Assembly (NCBI RefSeq): GCF_900233005.1
Contig: NZ_LT960611.1
Location: 3,162,001-3,226,000 of the forward strand
DNA length: 64,000 nucleotides
Direction: 5' to 3'
Source of the DNA: Vibrio tapetis subsp. tapetis
GTDB taxonomy: Bacteria; Pseudomonadota; Gammaproteobacteria; Enterobacterales; Vibrionaceae
The first letter of the stretch is position 1. Each line of letters opens with the position of its first letter. Made by a program: the position numbers and the translations under genes. Below, piece by piece: positions 7,262-15,632 of the stretch. The notes under the pieces are model-generated. The model made no database searches. It saw only the letters and a program-made list of their open reading frames with translations, and was not told where the DNA came from.

Positions 7262-7510
7262 ACCCTAGAGACCACATACGCTCATTGAACACTTCCCCGA
7301 AACCCACGCTCTGCTGGTATGCCGCGCATAACTTTCTAGTTCTTTAGCTCAGCCCACTGCACAACGAAACTTGCCACCAAAGCTTTCAGAGAACTTTAGC
7401 CATTCCTCAGCATTCATACTTAACCGCTCAAGGAGAGAGTTTTGGCTTGGCTGAATGCTTCCACTAAGGCTAAGTAATCCAGCAAAGAAAACTCAATACC
7501 ACCTATCTTG
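7262..7510 (-). pseudogene. 3' fragment of a HUH transposase gene
   Basis: Clear nucleotide similarity to 8297-8590, the C-terminal part of the intact transposase, including the segments gcccactgcacaacgaaac and agccattcctcagcattcat. The similarity is interrupted by small deletions and stops near 7510, where unrelated sequence leading to the ccdA promoter begins. Only about 80 codons of the C-terminus remain. It lies in the 450-base gap between mntA and ccdA, which otherwise holds only the ccdA promoter. Confidence 0.85.
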
Positions 7511-7556
7511 AAATACACCGACATAGACCATGCAACTGAGTAGTGCTTAATTGTAC

Positions 7557-7608
7557 TTGTTACATGCCTAGCACGCACCTATAATTAGTGCGCATAAACT
7601 ATACGCAC
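7557..7608 (+). promoter_or_regulatory. ccdA promoter with inverted-repeat operator
   Basis: TTGTTA at 7557-7562 and TATAAT at 7580-7585 with a 17-bp spacer form a strong sigma-70 promoter. Immediately downstream, GTGCG at 7588-7592 and CGCAC at 7604-7608 are an inverted repeat suited to binding CcdA-type repressors. GTGATCC precedes the ATG. Confidence 0.75.
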
Positions 7609-7619
7609 AGGGTGATCCT

Positions 7620-7865
7620 ATGAGAAACGCATTCAATGCACAACCCCCGAAAAAAGCGACCAACTTAAGTTTAAATAGCGAGCTGCTAGCCGAAGCTAAA
7701 CGCCTGAAGATTAACTTGTCCGCAACAATGGAAAAGGCACTAGAGAAAGAAGTAAACCAACACCTTAAAGCAGAATGGCTAGAACAAAACGCTGAAGCCA
7801 TTAATGCATGTAATGAGCTGACTGAAAACCATGGCCTGTTTTCTGCTCCCTACCGAGTATTTTAA
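7620..7865 (+). CDS. ccdA: CcdA antitoxin
   Basis: An 81-aa protein with the CcdA pattern: an N-terminal ribbon-helix-helix (KKATNLSLNSELLAEAKRLKINLS) that binds the operator, and an acidic C-terminal tail (EWLEQNAEAINACNELTENHGLF) that in the F-plasmid system wraps and neutralises CcdB. Length and motifs are normal. Its stop overlaps the next ATG (TAATG), the standard ccdAB arrangement. The toxin gene is broken, so CcdA is probably an orphan here, perhaps protecting against incoming ccdB. Confidence 0.9.
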   Translation: MRNAFNAQPPKKATNLSLNSELLAEAKRLKINLSATMEKALEKEVNQHLKAEWLEQNAEAINACNELTENHGLFSAPYRVF

Positions 7866-8094
7866 TGTCACAATTTACGCTATACCAAAACAACGATAAG
7901 AACACTTCAACGGCTTACCCTTACTTCGTAGATGTACAGAGTGAACTGCTTGACACACTAAACACTCGGCTCGTCATCCCACTCACCAAATGGCAAGCGT
8001 ACCGACCAAAATTCTGCGTAAACCCGTTGCCGAATTAAGTACATTCAGAAATGAGATCATAGAGGCTATCGACTTTCTTATTACTGGCATATAA
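7865..8094 (+). pseudogene. ccdB: ccdB toxin gene with internal deletion and frameshift
   Basis: The first 45 or so codons encode a good CcdB N-terminus (MSQFTLYQNNDKN, YPYFVDVQSELLDTLNTRLVIPLT). The frame then runs into nonsense and stops at 8036-8038. In another frame the true C-terminus follows: KILRKPVAELSTFR, NEIIEAIDFLITGI, ending at 8094. CcdB is normally about 101 aa; roughly 33 central codons are missing and the deletion is not a multiple of three. The C-terminal residues of CcdB that poison DNA gyrase are therefore never translated in frame, so the toxin should be dead. Confidence 0.88.
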
Positions 8095-8128
8095 CACAAT
8101 ATACTTCTCTGCCCGTGCCACTTCCGGC

Positions 8129-8242
8129 TCAGTAACAAGAAGACAACAGACATTCATCATTACCCTCACCCAGCTCATCTTTGGTATAAATCGTAACACC
8201 GTTGTTAGGTAAATATTCACACTGATGTATCTGACAAGGCAT
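8129..8242 (-). CDS. small ORF of 37 aa with strong ribosome site
   Basis: Not recognised. ATG at 8242 is preceded by AAAGGAAGTGAT, a good ribosome-binding site. The peptide begins MPCQIHQCEYLPNNGVTIY and ends DECLLSSCY, with five Cys residues including CQIHQC, so a metal site is conceivable. It lies between ccdB and the transposase gene, both sources of pseudogene sequence, and could be a leftover end of a larger gene. Confidence 0.35.
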   Translation of the reverse strand: MPCQIHQCEYLPNNGVTIYTKDELGEGNDECLLSSCY

Positions 8243-8296
8243 ATCACTTCCTTTCAAGTTTCAATCGAACGCAGGACCAATAAAAATGATACCCCC

Positions 8297-9319
8297 CTAG
8301 AGGTCATATAGGCTCATTGAACATTTTCCAGATACCCATGCCCTGTTCGTATGAAGAGCGTAACTTTCAAGCTCTTTAGCCGAGCCCACTGCACAACGAA
8401 ACTTGCCACCAAAGCTTTCAGAGAGGGTTAGCCATTCCTCAGCATTCATATTTAACCGCTCAAGGAGAGAATTGTGGCTAGGTGGAATATAACCGCGCTT
8501 GTTTGGCCGAACCACTTGGCCTAGTTCTTCGACTAGCGCCAAATAATCCAACAGTGAGAACTCAATACCCCCTCTCTTGGACAACACCGAGGACTGCGTT
8601 TCTCGCTCGTTGTCTAAAAAGCCAGTTAGGCCTTTAGCGGGTAATGACGCAATCTCGCCCTTGCCTGTATCTTGCTGACAAGCGAACGAATGAATACGTT
8701 CGTAAATGGAAGTGAATTCTGACTCTTCAAGGGTTTGCGCCATATCGGCCCTAACAGGATTTAAATCTACGTAAGCCATACAGCTGAGCAGGGCTTTTTC
8801 ATCCAATAGGGCTTGTGACTTAAAGCACCCTTCCCTAAATCGGCCTTTACAACCTTCTTCTTTATTGGCTTCACGTGCAATAAATTCGTTAAGGTTACGC
8901 ATTAACCAAGAAATATCCGTTAAGCGTTCACGCCATTCCTCTATAAGTTCTAGAGTTTTGTTAATTTCCGCTTTGGATTTTAACTCACCACTAAGCCAAC
9001 GGCTGACCAACAACGGCGCTTTGTATAACGTTGTCCAACGCTTAGCGACTTCTTCGTTACTCCAGGACTTAGCCAACGCTGTGTCTACATGCAGCACTAA
9101 ATGATAGTGGTTAGACATAATGGCATAGGCGCATACGTCAATCGAAAATACTTGGCTTAGCAAGCGCATTCGCTCTACTATCCACACTCGGCGATGCTCA
9201 AAGCTTTGCCCTGAATAGTTATCTTCGCCGCATAAAAAAGCACGGCGCACACACCGTGAAATACAGTGATAATACGCCGTGTCTTGAAGCGAAACTTGAG
9301 TTGAACGTGATTGCGTCAT
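8297..9319 (-). CDS. HUH (Y1, REP-associated type) transposase
   Basis: About 340 aa from ATG 9319 (MTQSRSTQVSLQDTAYYHC). The open frame extends upstream to 9571, but that part is a fusion of IS66-end sequence and a duplicated transposase fragment, so I exclude it. Motifs: AYYHCISRCVRRAFLCG near residue 15, SNHYHLVLHVD (the HUH metal-binding motif HYH) near residue 70, and AYVDLNPVRA near residue 185, all typical of the IS200/IS605-related REP-associated tyrosine transposases. It probably nicks single-stranded DNA at short palindromes. This is the only intact copy among four copies or fragments in 6-12 kb. Confidence 0.85.
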   Translation of the reverse strand: MTQSRSTQVSLQDTAYYHCISRCVRRAFLCGEDNYSGQSFEHRRVWIVERMRLLSQVFSIDVCAYAIMSNHYHLVLHVDTALAKSWSNEEVAKRWTTLYKAPLLVSRWLSGELKSKAEINKTLELIEEWRERLTDISWLMRNLNEFIAREANKEEGCKGRFREGCFKSQALLDEKALLSCMAYVDLNPVRADMAQTLEESEFTSIYERIHSFACQQDTGKGEIASLPAKGLTGFLDNERETQSSVLSKRGGIEFSLLDYLALVEELGQVVRPNKRGYIPPSHNSLLERLNMNAEEWLTLSESFGGKFRCAVGSAKELESYALHTNRAWVSGKCSMSLYDL

Positions 9320-9361
9320 CCTGACCACCAGTGAGCGAAATCTAAGCAGATAAAGTAAGGC

Positions 9362-9506
9362 TAGTTTGTTTATTTCCGCTTTGGATTTTAACTCACCACT
9401 AAGCCAACGACTACCCAATAACGGCGCTTTGTATAACGTTGTCCAACGCTTAGCGACTTCTTCGTTACTCCATGACTTAGCAAGCGCCATGTCTACATGC
9501 AGCACT
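9362..9506 (-). pseudogene. internal fragment of a second HUH transposase copy
   Basis: Nearly identical to 8960-9098 of the intact gene (aactcaccactaagccaac, ttgtataacgttgtccaacg, gtctacatgcagcact). Its right edge is the IS66 inverted repeat and its left edge joins the leader of the intact gene at ctagtttgttta. In frame with the downstream gene it makes the intact transposase appear to have a repeated LHVD...AEINK block. Confidence 0.88.
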
Positions 9507-9539
9507 GTAAACGCCCCATGAACCCACGGGGCGATATTA

Positions 9540-11069
9540 CTAATGTTTGAAGTTCCAAGGTAGGAGCGCATCGATATCTGGCTCTGCTTTCGCCAACTCT
9601 TTCATGCACTTGACCATATAGTCGTAGAGGATAAGGCCGTTGGCTTTCGCGGTTTCGACGATACTGTAAAGCATCGCGCTCGCGTCAGCACCATTTTGAG
9701 TAGCCGAGAATAACCAATTCTTTCTGCCAATGACCAGCGGTTTGATTGCGCGCTCAGCACGATTATTGTCGATAGATAAATGACCGTCATCGATATAGCG
9801 GATGAGCTTCGGCCATTGGCCAAGCGTATATTTTATTGCTTTACCCAGCGGGCTAGAGCCTATCACTTTCTGAGTTGTCATCCATTCGTAAAACTCATCC
9901 AGTATTGGTTTGGCGTATATCTGCCGTTCTGCTTTTCGTTTTTCGGCAGAGATGCCTTTCAAGCGTGATTCTATTCCATAGAGCTTCTGGATTTTAGCCA
10001 GTGCTTTATCCGCTTTGCCTGACTTGCCTTTTCCTTGAAGCTTCTTAGCATCCATGAACTTACGCCGTGCATGCGCCAAGCAGCCGACATTGGTCACGTG
10101 GTGAAGACCGTCATAGGCACCATATTCATCGGTTTGCATATAACCACTATAATCCCCTAAAAAGGCAGCAGGGCACGCCCTCGCGCGACTGTTTTGATAG
10201 TCGTACAAGGCGATGTTTTTCATATTGGGGAGTGCGGCATCTGGCGAGTCTGCGCCCGAGCAGTAGAGCCACATGTAACACTGTTTATCTTCCTTGAGCA
10301 CATTGAGCGGCGTTTCATCCGCCTGAACCACCACTTGTTCTAGTAGGTGCCTTTTCAGGGCAGCATACAGCGGTACGAACTTCTCACTGACTTGGATAAT
10401 CCACCTTGCCATGGTGGTTCGTGATAGTTCGATACCCGATTGGGTAAACAGCGACTCTTGCCGATACAGCGGCATTGCGTATTGGTATTTGCCAAGGATG
10501 ATATTGGCAAGCAAGCTTTCTGTCGCGAAGCTCTTAGAGATAATGCTTTGCGGCGCTGGCTTTTGAACGATGCGGTTATTGTCCTCTGTTTGCTCGCACT
10601 GGCGGCAAGCATACTTAGGACGAACATATTCCAGCACTTTGAGTACCGCTGGTGAGAATTCCAGCTTTTCACTGCGGTCTTCACCGATTTTATGCAGGCT
10701 CTGCTTGCAGCAAGCGCATTGCTTTTCATGGTCGTCTAAATCGAGTTCGATAATCTCACGAGGTAAGGTCTTTGGAAGTGGCTTACGTTTACCACGTTTC
10801 TTCGTTGTGGTAGTGGTCGTCACCTCAACCTCTTCTTCTTTAGCGGCTTCACATTCCACTTCGTTGAAGAGGTCACCTTGAAATTCATCGTAAGGCTTTA
10901 ACGCCTCCGAACGTTTCGCGAATTGGCGGTCGAAGGCAAGTTTGAGTTGCTCAAGTAGCGATTGGCGCTCTTGTTTCCACTCGCTTTTCTCTGACATCAG
11001 TGCTTTCACCATCGCTTGTAGCTCGGCAACACTTTGACTTTCTGGATTGATATCTGGCGTTTTTTTCAT
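9540..11069 (-). CDS. tnpC: IS66 transposase TnpC
   Basis: 509 aa, normal for IS66 TnpC. An N-terminal coiled coil (LMSEKSEWKQERQSLLEQL) is followed by a Cys-rich zinc-binding region (CACCKQSL ... CRQCE, about residues 118-160) and the DDE catalytic domain: Asp in VVQADETPLNVL near residue 251, Asp in MQTDEYGAYDG near 314 and Glu in NNRAERAIKP near 443. It is last in the element's operon. A poly-Thr stretch (EVTTTTTTKKRGKRK) lies between the first two domains. Confidence 0.94.
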   Translation of the reverse strand: MKKTPDINPESQSVAELQAMVKALMSEKSEWKQERQSLLEQLKLAFDRQFAKRSEALKPYDEFQGDLFNEVECEAAKEEEVEVTTTTTTKKRGKRKPLPKTLPREIIELDLDDHEKQCACCKQSLHKIGEDRSEKLEFSPAVLKVLEYVRPKYACRQCEQTEDNNRIVQKPAPQSIISKSFATESLLANIILGKYQYAMPLYRQESLFTQSGIELSRTTMARWIIQVSEKFVPLYAALKRHLLEQVVVQADETPLNVLKEDKQCYMWLYCSGADSPDAALPNMKNIALYDYQNSRARACPAAFLGDYSGYMQTDEYGAYDGLHHVTNVGCLAHARRKFMDAKKLQGKGKSGKADKALAKIQKLYGIESRLKGISAEKRKAERQIYAKPILDEFYEWMTTQKVIGSSPLGKAIKYTLGQWPKLIRYIDDGHLSIDNNRAERAIKPLVIGRKNWLFSATQNGADASAMLYSIVETAKANGLILYDYMVKCMKELAKAEPDIDALLPWNFKH

Positions 11070-11128
11070 GACATTTATTATACTAAAATCATGTCGTTAA
11101 CGCTTGGTGGATAAGGCTTTATTATCGC

Positions 11129-11482
11129 TTAAGTCATTGTAAAATCGTTTATTCGAACGGGTTTATGGCCGATAATCGTGAAGCCAGAAAGCAGTCTATC
11201 AAGCTCGAATTGCGTCAGGGTAAACACTTCATTTTTCTCTTTTGTAGGCCACTTGTACTTGGCTTTTTGGAGTCGTTTATACCAAAGGGCGAAGCCTGTT
11301 TTATCCCAATACAATACTTTGATTTTGTCGCGCTGTTTGTTGGTAAACAAGAACAGTGCGCCACTCCCCAAAGGCAAATCGGTGTCACTTTCGATAATCG
11401 CCGCGAGGCCGTTGATGGACTTTCTAAAATCGACGCTTTCACGATAGAGGTAAATCTCAGGAGCGCTCAGCATACGTTTCAT
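11129..11482 (-). CDS. tnpB: IS66 accessory protein TnpB
   Basis: 117 aa, the standard size of IS66 Orf2. Family signatures include YRESVDFRKSINGLAAI, LFLFTNKQRDKIKVLYWD and TGFALWYKRLQKAKYKWP. It is needed for IS66 transposition, though its biochemical role is not well defined. Its start overlaps the tnpA stop by 4 bp (ATGA), so the two are translationally coupled. Confidence 0.94.
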   Translation of the reverse strand: MKRMLSAPEIYLYRESVDFRKSINGLAAIIESDTDLPLGSGALFLFTNKQRDKIKVLYWDKTGFALWYKRLQKAKYKWPTKEKNEVFTLTQFELDRLLSGFTIIGHKPVRINDFTMT

Positions 11483-11796
11483 GATAGCGCACCGATAAGC
11501 TCTGCCAGATAGGCCGCAGGCGTGCCTTGAGGAATATTCAGCTCAACATCATTGACGAGAAGTGTCATGTTGGCCGTTGCAATTTGAGCCTGATACTTCG
11601 TTGTCTTTTCGACGACTTCAGCTCTCACAAATCCGACGGTTGCTGATTGGGCTACCGTTTGAAGCTGACGGCGTTTTGCGAAGAACGTGGATAAACTCAG
11701 TCCGTGCTGCTCGCAGAAAACGCGTTGAGTCATATTGCTGCTTTCATACTGTTGAAAAAGAGCCTGCCATTCCTGGTTAGAGCGTCGCTTTGCCAT
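11479..11796 (-). CDS. tnpA: IS66 accessory protein TnpA
   Basis: 105 aa with an N-terminal helix-turn-helix (NQEWQALFQQYESSNMTQRVFCEQHGLSLSTFFAKRRQL), typical of IS66 Orf1. It is the first gene of the element and lies about 80 bp from the right inverted repeat; AAAGGAGATTTGAA before its ATG contains a good ribosome site. The HTH probably binds the element's end. Confidence 0.92.
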   Translation of the reverse strand: MAKRRSNQEWQALFQQYESSNMTQRVFCEQHGLSLSTFFAKRRQLQTVAQSATVGFVRAEVVEKTTKYQAQIATANMTLLVNDVELNIPQGTPAAYLAELIGALS

Positions 11797-11876
11797 TTCA
11801 AATCTCCTTTTGGTTAGAGACTTGATCTTAATATTCGTGCTTGGCGATTAGAATGTGGGGTTTATGAGGCGCTTAC

Positions 11877-12080
11877 ATAGTTATCTTCGCCGCATAAAAA
11901 AGCACGGCGTACCACCGTGAAATACAGTGATAATACGCCGTGTCTTGAAGAGAAACTTAAGTTGAACGAGATTGAGTCATCCTGACCACCAGTGAGCGAA
12001 ATCTAAACAGATAAAGTAAGGCTAGTTGGTGATTTGGAGGAGGGTGTCAAATATATGGGTGTCCTTTATTTTTCATTTTT
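11877..12080 (-). pseudogene. 5' part and leader of the second HUH transposase copy
   Basis: Homologous to 9215-9370. The start codon at 11980 is kept (MTQSRST), but the eighth codon is TAA and one base is missing in the CISRCVRR region, so this copy was already dead or died after IS66 inserted at 11876. The leader on its right (aaacagataaagtaag, tcaaatatatgggtg) matches 6232-6340 and marks the element's right end near 12080. Confidence 0.88.
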
Positions 12081-12108
12081 TACTAAAGATAATTGGTTCA
12101 GTAAGAGG

Positions 12109-12972
12109 CTAACTTAACTCATCCATCATTTCTGATAACTGTTTACGCCAGTGTATCGTTTTAATACCAGAGACTTCTTCTGCACTTGATTTATCAATCA
12201 CCGAAAACGCGGGACGTTTAGCGGGAGTTGGATAAGCGGAGGTTGGTATGGGTAAAACCGGAATAGCCTCTTTTAATAACCCTTTATCAACACCTAACTC
12301 TTGAATCGCTATAGCAAAGTCATACCAAGAAGCTATACCAGCATCGGTCCAATGGTAAGTGCCGGTCACTGCAGGTTTCTCTGCCACTGCCCATAACCAT
12401 TGTACGAGACCTCTAGCCCAAGTCGGCGTGCCCACTTGGTCATAGATGATGCTAAGCTGCGGTTTCTCTTGCATTAAGCGCAGCATGCTTTTAACGAAAT
12501 TGTTACCGTTTACTGAATACACCCAAGCAGTACGTACAATCACACTCGCTTCAGGTAATATCTCCTGAAGGGCTAAATCACCAGCTAACTTTGAAGCACC
12601 ATACACATTGATTGGGTTAGGCTTTGAATCAGTTTGATAAGGCATAGTATCAGTCCCATCAAATACAAAATCAGTCGACACATGTAAAACACGCGCATTG
12701 ATTTCCTTACAAGCGCTAGCTAAGTATTTAATACCTAACTCATTTACCGCATAAGCTATTTCAGTATCTTCTTCAGCCTTATCTACCGCAGTATAAGCAG
12801 CAGCATTAATCACTAAATCAGGCTTAGTCTTTACCATAAACTCAGAGACCAATGACTCATTGGAAATATCAAGTTCCTTAATACCGACACTGATAACTTC
12901 AACATCTTGTGGTACAAGCTGCTCTAACTCCCAAGCGAGCTGCCCCCCTTTTCCTGTAATGACAACTTTCAT
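12109..12972 (-). CDS. rmlD: dTDP-4-dehydrorhamnose reductase (capsule copy)
   Basis: 287 aa from ATG 12972; a TTG 18 bp upstream would overlap rmlC and is unlikely. It catalyses the last step of dTDP-L-rhamnose synthesis with NAD(P)H. The extended SDR pattern is intact: ITGKGGQLAWEL near the N-terminus, NAAAYTAVDKAE near 60, STDFVFDG near 100 and YGASKLAGDLA (catalytic Tyr-x3-Lys) near 125, then RTAWVYSVNGNNFVKSML. Last gene of rmlBACD and of the capsule operon; the transposon region follows. Confidence 0.93.
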   Translation of the reverse strand: MKVVITGKGGQLAWELEQLVPQDVEVISVGIKELDISNESLVSEFMVKTKPDLVINAAAYTAVDKAEEDTEIAYAVNELGIKYLASACKEINARVLHVSTDFVFDGTDTMPYQTDSKPNPINVYGASKLAGDLALQEILPEASVIVRTAWVYSVNGNNFVKSMLRLMQEKPQLSIIYDQVGTPTWARGLVQWLWAVAEKPAVTGTYHWTDAGIASWYDFAIAIQELGVDKGLLKEAIPVLPIPTSAYPTPAKRPAFSVIDKSSAEEVSGIKTIHWRKQLSEMMDELS

Positions 12973-12986
12973 ACTGACTTTACCTA

Positions 12987-13535
12987 TCAATCAAATTTTG
13001 GAGCATCTTTAAATGAAAAACCATCTGCGTCTTTTGCAGATAGTTGAGGTAATTCACCATCAACTAACGGCCATTCAATAGCAAGTTCTGCATCACTCCA
13101 GCGAACAGAGACTTCAGATTCTGGGTGGTAATAATCAGTACACTTATACACAAACTCAGCAGAGTTAGTCATCACATAAAAACCATGTGCAAAACCTTCA
13201 GGCACCCATAATTGACGTTTGTTTTCAGCAGATAGTACAACGCCAACCGCTTTACCAAACGTCGGTGAAGATTGACGCATATCTACAGCAACATCATAAA
13301 CAGCACCCGATGTAACACGTACTAGCTTACCTTGAGTTTGCTCTTGCTGGAAATGCAAACCACGTAAAATACCTTTTGTTGATTTACTATGGTTGTCTTG
13401 CACAAACGGTTTAGCACCCGTTTGTTCCATAAACTCATCAGCACGGAAGGTTTCCATAAAGAAACCACGCTCATCACCAAACACATTTACTTCAACAATT
13501 TTTACATCTGCAATTGCTGTATCAATAAATTTCAT
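12987..13535 (-). CDS. rmlC: dTDP-4-dehydrorhamnose 3,5-epimerase (capsule copy)
   Basis: 182 aa, the family's usual length. A cupin-fold epimerase acting on dTDP-4-keto-6-deoxyglucose at C3 and C5. Seen: ERGFFMETFRADEF, VQDNHSKSTKGILRGLHFQ with the catalytic His in LRGLHFQ, GAVYDVAVDMR and WVPEGFAHGFYV, and YKCTDYYHPESE. Its ATG overlaps the rmlA stop (TAATG), so translation is coupled. It is closely similar to the second copy at 43546-44094. Confidence 0.95.
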   Translation of the reverse strand: MKFIDTAIADVKIVEVNVFGDERGFFMETFRADEFMEQTGAKPFVQDNHSKSTKGILRGLHFQQEQTQGKLVRVTSGAVYDVAVDMRQSSPTFGKAVGVVLSAENKRQLWVPEGFAHGFYVMTNSAEFVYKCTDYYHPESEVSVRWSDAELAIEWPLVDGELPQLSAKDADGFSFKDAPKFD

Positions 13536-14431
13536 TAAACCATTCCATTAGCAATATTGAATAGATACTGACCGTAACCTGTTTTCTTTAGTTTCTCAGC
13601 CTGAACAAGCAACTCTTCTTTAGTTAACCAACCTTGCACGTAAGCAATCTCTTCTAAACATGCGACTTTAAAGCCTTGACGATGCTCAACGGTTTGTACA
13701 AAGTGACTAGCCTCTAATAATGAGTCGTGCGTACCCGTATCAAGCCAGGCAAAGCCACGACCTAATAGCTCAACATTCAAATCACCGCGCTCCAAATAAG
13801 CAATATTTACATCGGTAATTTCTAACTCTCCACGATGTGATGGTTTAATCTTTTTAGCAATATCAATCACATCATTATCATAGAAATACAAACCAGTGAC
13901 TGCATAGTTAGATTTTGGTTGTTCAGGTTTCTCTTCAATACTTAACGCTTTACCACTTCCATCAAACTCAACCACACCAAAACGCTCCGGGTCAGAAACG
14001 TGGTAGCCAAATACCGATGCACCTTTTCCAACTTTTGCAGCAGCCAATAGTTTGTCTGAGAAGTGTTGCCCGTAGAAAATGTTATCACCTAACACTAAAG
14101 CAACATTGTCATTACCAATAAACTCTTCTCCAATAATAAATGCTTGTGCTAACCCATCAGGAGTCGGTTGCTCTTTATAGCTGATTTCAACACCAAATTG
14201 ACTTCCATCGCCTAACATACGCTCAAAATTAGGTAAATCTTCTGGGGTTGAGATAATTAAAATATCATTAATGCCCGCTAGCATCAAAACCGATAGAGGG
14301 TAGAAAATCATAGGTTTGTCGTAGATAGGTAATAACTGTTTAGAAGTGCCTAGAGTAATGGGATGTAGACGACTACCAGAGCCGCCAGCTAGAATAATTC
14401 CCTTGTAGTTTGAAATTAAATTGTCAGGCAT
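13535..14431 (-). CDS. rmlA: glucose-1-phosphate thymidylyltransferase (capsule copy)
   Basis: 298 aa. Makes dTDP-glucose from dTTP and glucose-1-phosphate, the entry step of dTDP-rhamnose synthesis. The nucleotidyltransferase motif [22 protein letters not shown] is at residues 11-32; the metal/sugar sites [10 protein letters not shown] and the pattern [39 protein letters not shown] and [15 protein letters not shown] are all intact. The gene lies 2 bp after rmlB. It has about nine extra N-terminal residues (MPDNLISNY) compared with the second copy; the ribosome site supports either start. Confidence 0.95.
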   Translation of the reverse strand: MPDNLISNYKGIILAGGSGSRLHPITLGTSKQLLPIYDKPMIFYPLSVLMLAGINDILIISTPEDLPNFERMLGDGSQFGVEISYKEQPTPDGLAQAFIIGEEFIGNDNVALVLGDNIFYGQHFSDKLLAAAKVGKGASVFGYHVSDPERFGVVEFDGSGKALSIEEKPEQPKSNYAVTGLYFYDNDVIDIAKKIKPSHRGELEITDVNIAYLERGDLNVELLGRGFAWLDTGTHDSLLEASHFVQTVEHRQGFKVACLEEIAYVQGWLTKEELLVQAEKLKKTGYGQYLFNIANGMV

Positions 14432-14433
14432 GG

Positions 14434-15510
14434 TTACATATCTCCTATACGTTCTAGTTGGTATTCACCGCTTAATACACGCTTCCACCAGTTTTCATTA
14501 TTTAAATACCATTCAACTGTCTTGCGAATACCTGTTTCGAAGCTCTCTTCTGGTACCCAACCTAACTCTCTATCTATTTTTGTTGCATCGATGGCATAAC
14601 GTACATCGTGACCTGGGCGGTCTTTAACGAAAGTAATAAGCTCGTTATAATTAGTAATTTTCGATGAAGAAAAAGCGGGGTTATCGGAGATAGGTTTTAA
14701 TTCATCAAGAATGGCACAAAGCGTTTCTACTACTTCGATATTCCTCTTTTCATTATGACCACCAATATTATAGGTTTCACCCACAACCCCCTCGGTTACC
14801 ACTTTATAAAGTGCACGTGCGTGATCTTCTACATATAGCCAATCACGAATTTGGCTACCGTCACCATAAATAGGCAAAAGTTTAGCTGCTAACGCATTTA
14901 AAATAACATGAGGAATGAGCTTCTCGGGGAAGTGATAAGGTCCATAGTTGTTCGAGCAGTTTGTTACAATCACAGGTAAACCATAAGTTCGATTCCAAGC
15001 GCGAACTAGATGATCACTTGATGCTTTAGATGCTGAATATGGGGAGCTTGGTTCGTAAGATGTTTCCTCTGTAAACAGGTCATCAGTCCCTTCTAAATCA
15101 CCGTACACTTCATCGGTACTAATGTGATGGAAACGGAAAGCTTGCTTTTTATCTTCTGGTAAAGCAGACCAATAAGCACGTGCAACTTCTAACAAAGTGA
15201 ATGTGCCCATAATATTCGTTTGCATAAAATCAGCAGGACCATCAATCGAACGGTCAACATGTGATTCCGCAGCTAAATGCATCACCGCTGTAGGCTGGTA
15301 TTTTTCAAATACCTCAGACATTGCAATTGCATCACAAATATCTGCATGCACAAAATGATAACGTTCGTTATTGGCAATCGAAGCAACAGACTCAACATTG
15401 CCAGCGTAAGTCAACTTATCTAGATTAACGACTGAATTCGACGTATTTTCAATAATGTAGCGCAAAACTGCACTACCTATAAACCCGGCACCGCCGGTGA
15501 CTAAAATCAT
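14434..15510 (-). CDS. rmlB: dTDP-glucose 4,6-dehydratase (capsule copy)
   Basis: 358 aa, usual length. NAD-dependent extended SDR converting dTDP-glucose to dTDP-4-keto-6-deoxyglucose. Signatures: [16 protein letters not shown] at the start, [15 protein letters not shown] near 82, [13 protein letters not shown] with the catalytic Asp-Glu near 135 and [15 protein letters not shown] near 165 (Tyr-x3-Lys). First of the rmlBACD block; a 122-bp gap separates it from the glycosyltransferase upstream. The product also feeds the epimerase at 16.6-17.8 kb if that enzyme acts on dTDP-rhamnose. Confidence 0.95.
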   Translation of the reverse strand: MILVTGGAGFIGSAVLRYIIENTSNSVVNLDKLTYAGNVESVASIANNERYHFVHADICDAIAMSEVFEKYQPTAVMHLAAESHVDRSIDGPADFMQTNIMGTFTLLEVARAYWSALPEDKKQAFRFHHISTDEVYGDLEGTDDLFTEETSYEPSSPYSASKASSDHLVRAWNRTYGLPVIVTNCSNNYGPYHFPEKLIPHVILNALAAKLLPIYGDGSQIRDWLYVEDHARALYKVVTEGVVGETYNIGGHNEKRNIEVVETLCAILDELKPISDNPAFSSSKITNYNELITFVKDRPGHDVRYAIDATKIDRELGWVPEESFETGIRKTVEWYLNNENWWKRVLSGEYQLERIGDM

Positions 15511-15632
15511 AATAAAACTCTACATTAATAAAAATTGACATTTTGCGTAAGAAACTAAGAGATAACAACATTTAATATTGCTATGGACAGTAAAGCAGCC
15601 ACGGAGATAACAAATGATGCTATGCTTAAAAA

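Larger units (their letters stand above)
9507..11876 (-). mobile_element. IS66-family insertion sequence
   Basis: A 2370-bp element with the three expected genes (tnpA, tnpB, tnpC). The ends are GTAAACGCCCCATGAACCC on the left and, inverted, GTAAGCGCCTCATAAACCC on the right, matching at 16 of 19 positions. The bases flanking it (gcagcact and atagttat) do not form the 8-bp target duplication usual for IS66. Comparison with the intact transposase shows that 116 bp between those two flanks are missing, so insertion was accompanied or followed by an adjacent deletion. Confidence 0.9.

Noticed and set aside
8035..8247. 70-codon minus-strand frame over the ccdB remnant
   Set aside because: It is antisense to the conserved CcdB C-terminus; the 37-codon frame at 8129-8242 has the better ribosome site.
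3621..8296. Integron cassette array with attC sites
   Set aside because: The density of toxin-antitoxin genes suggested a Vibrio superintegron, but I found no repeated attC-like palindromes or integrase between the genes.
9320..9571. N-terminal extension of the HUH transposase frame (84 residues)
   Set aside because: It is made of the IS66 end, a fragment of another transposase copy and the gene's own leader; the true start at 9319 matches the other copies.
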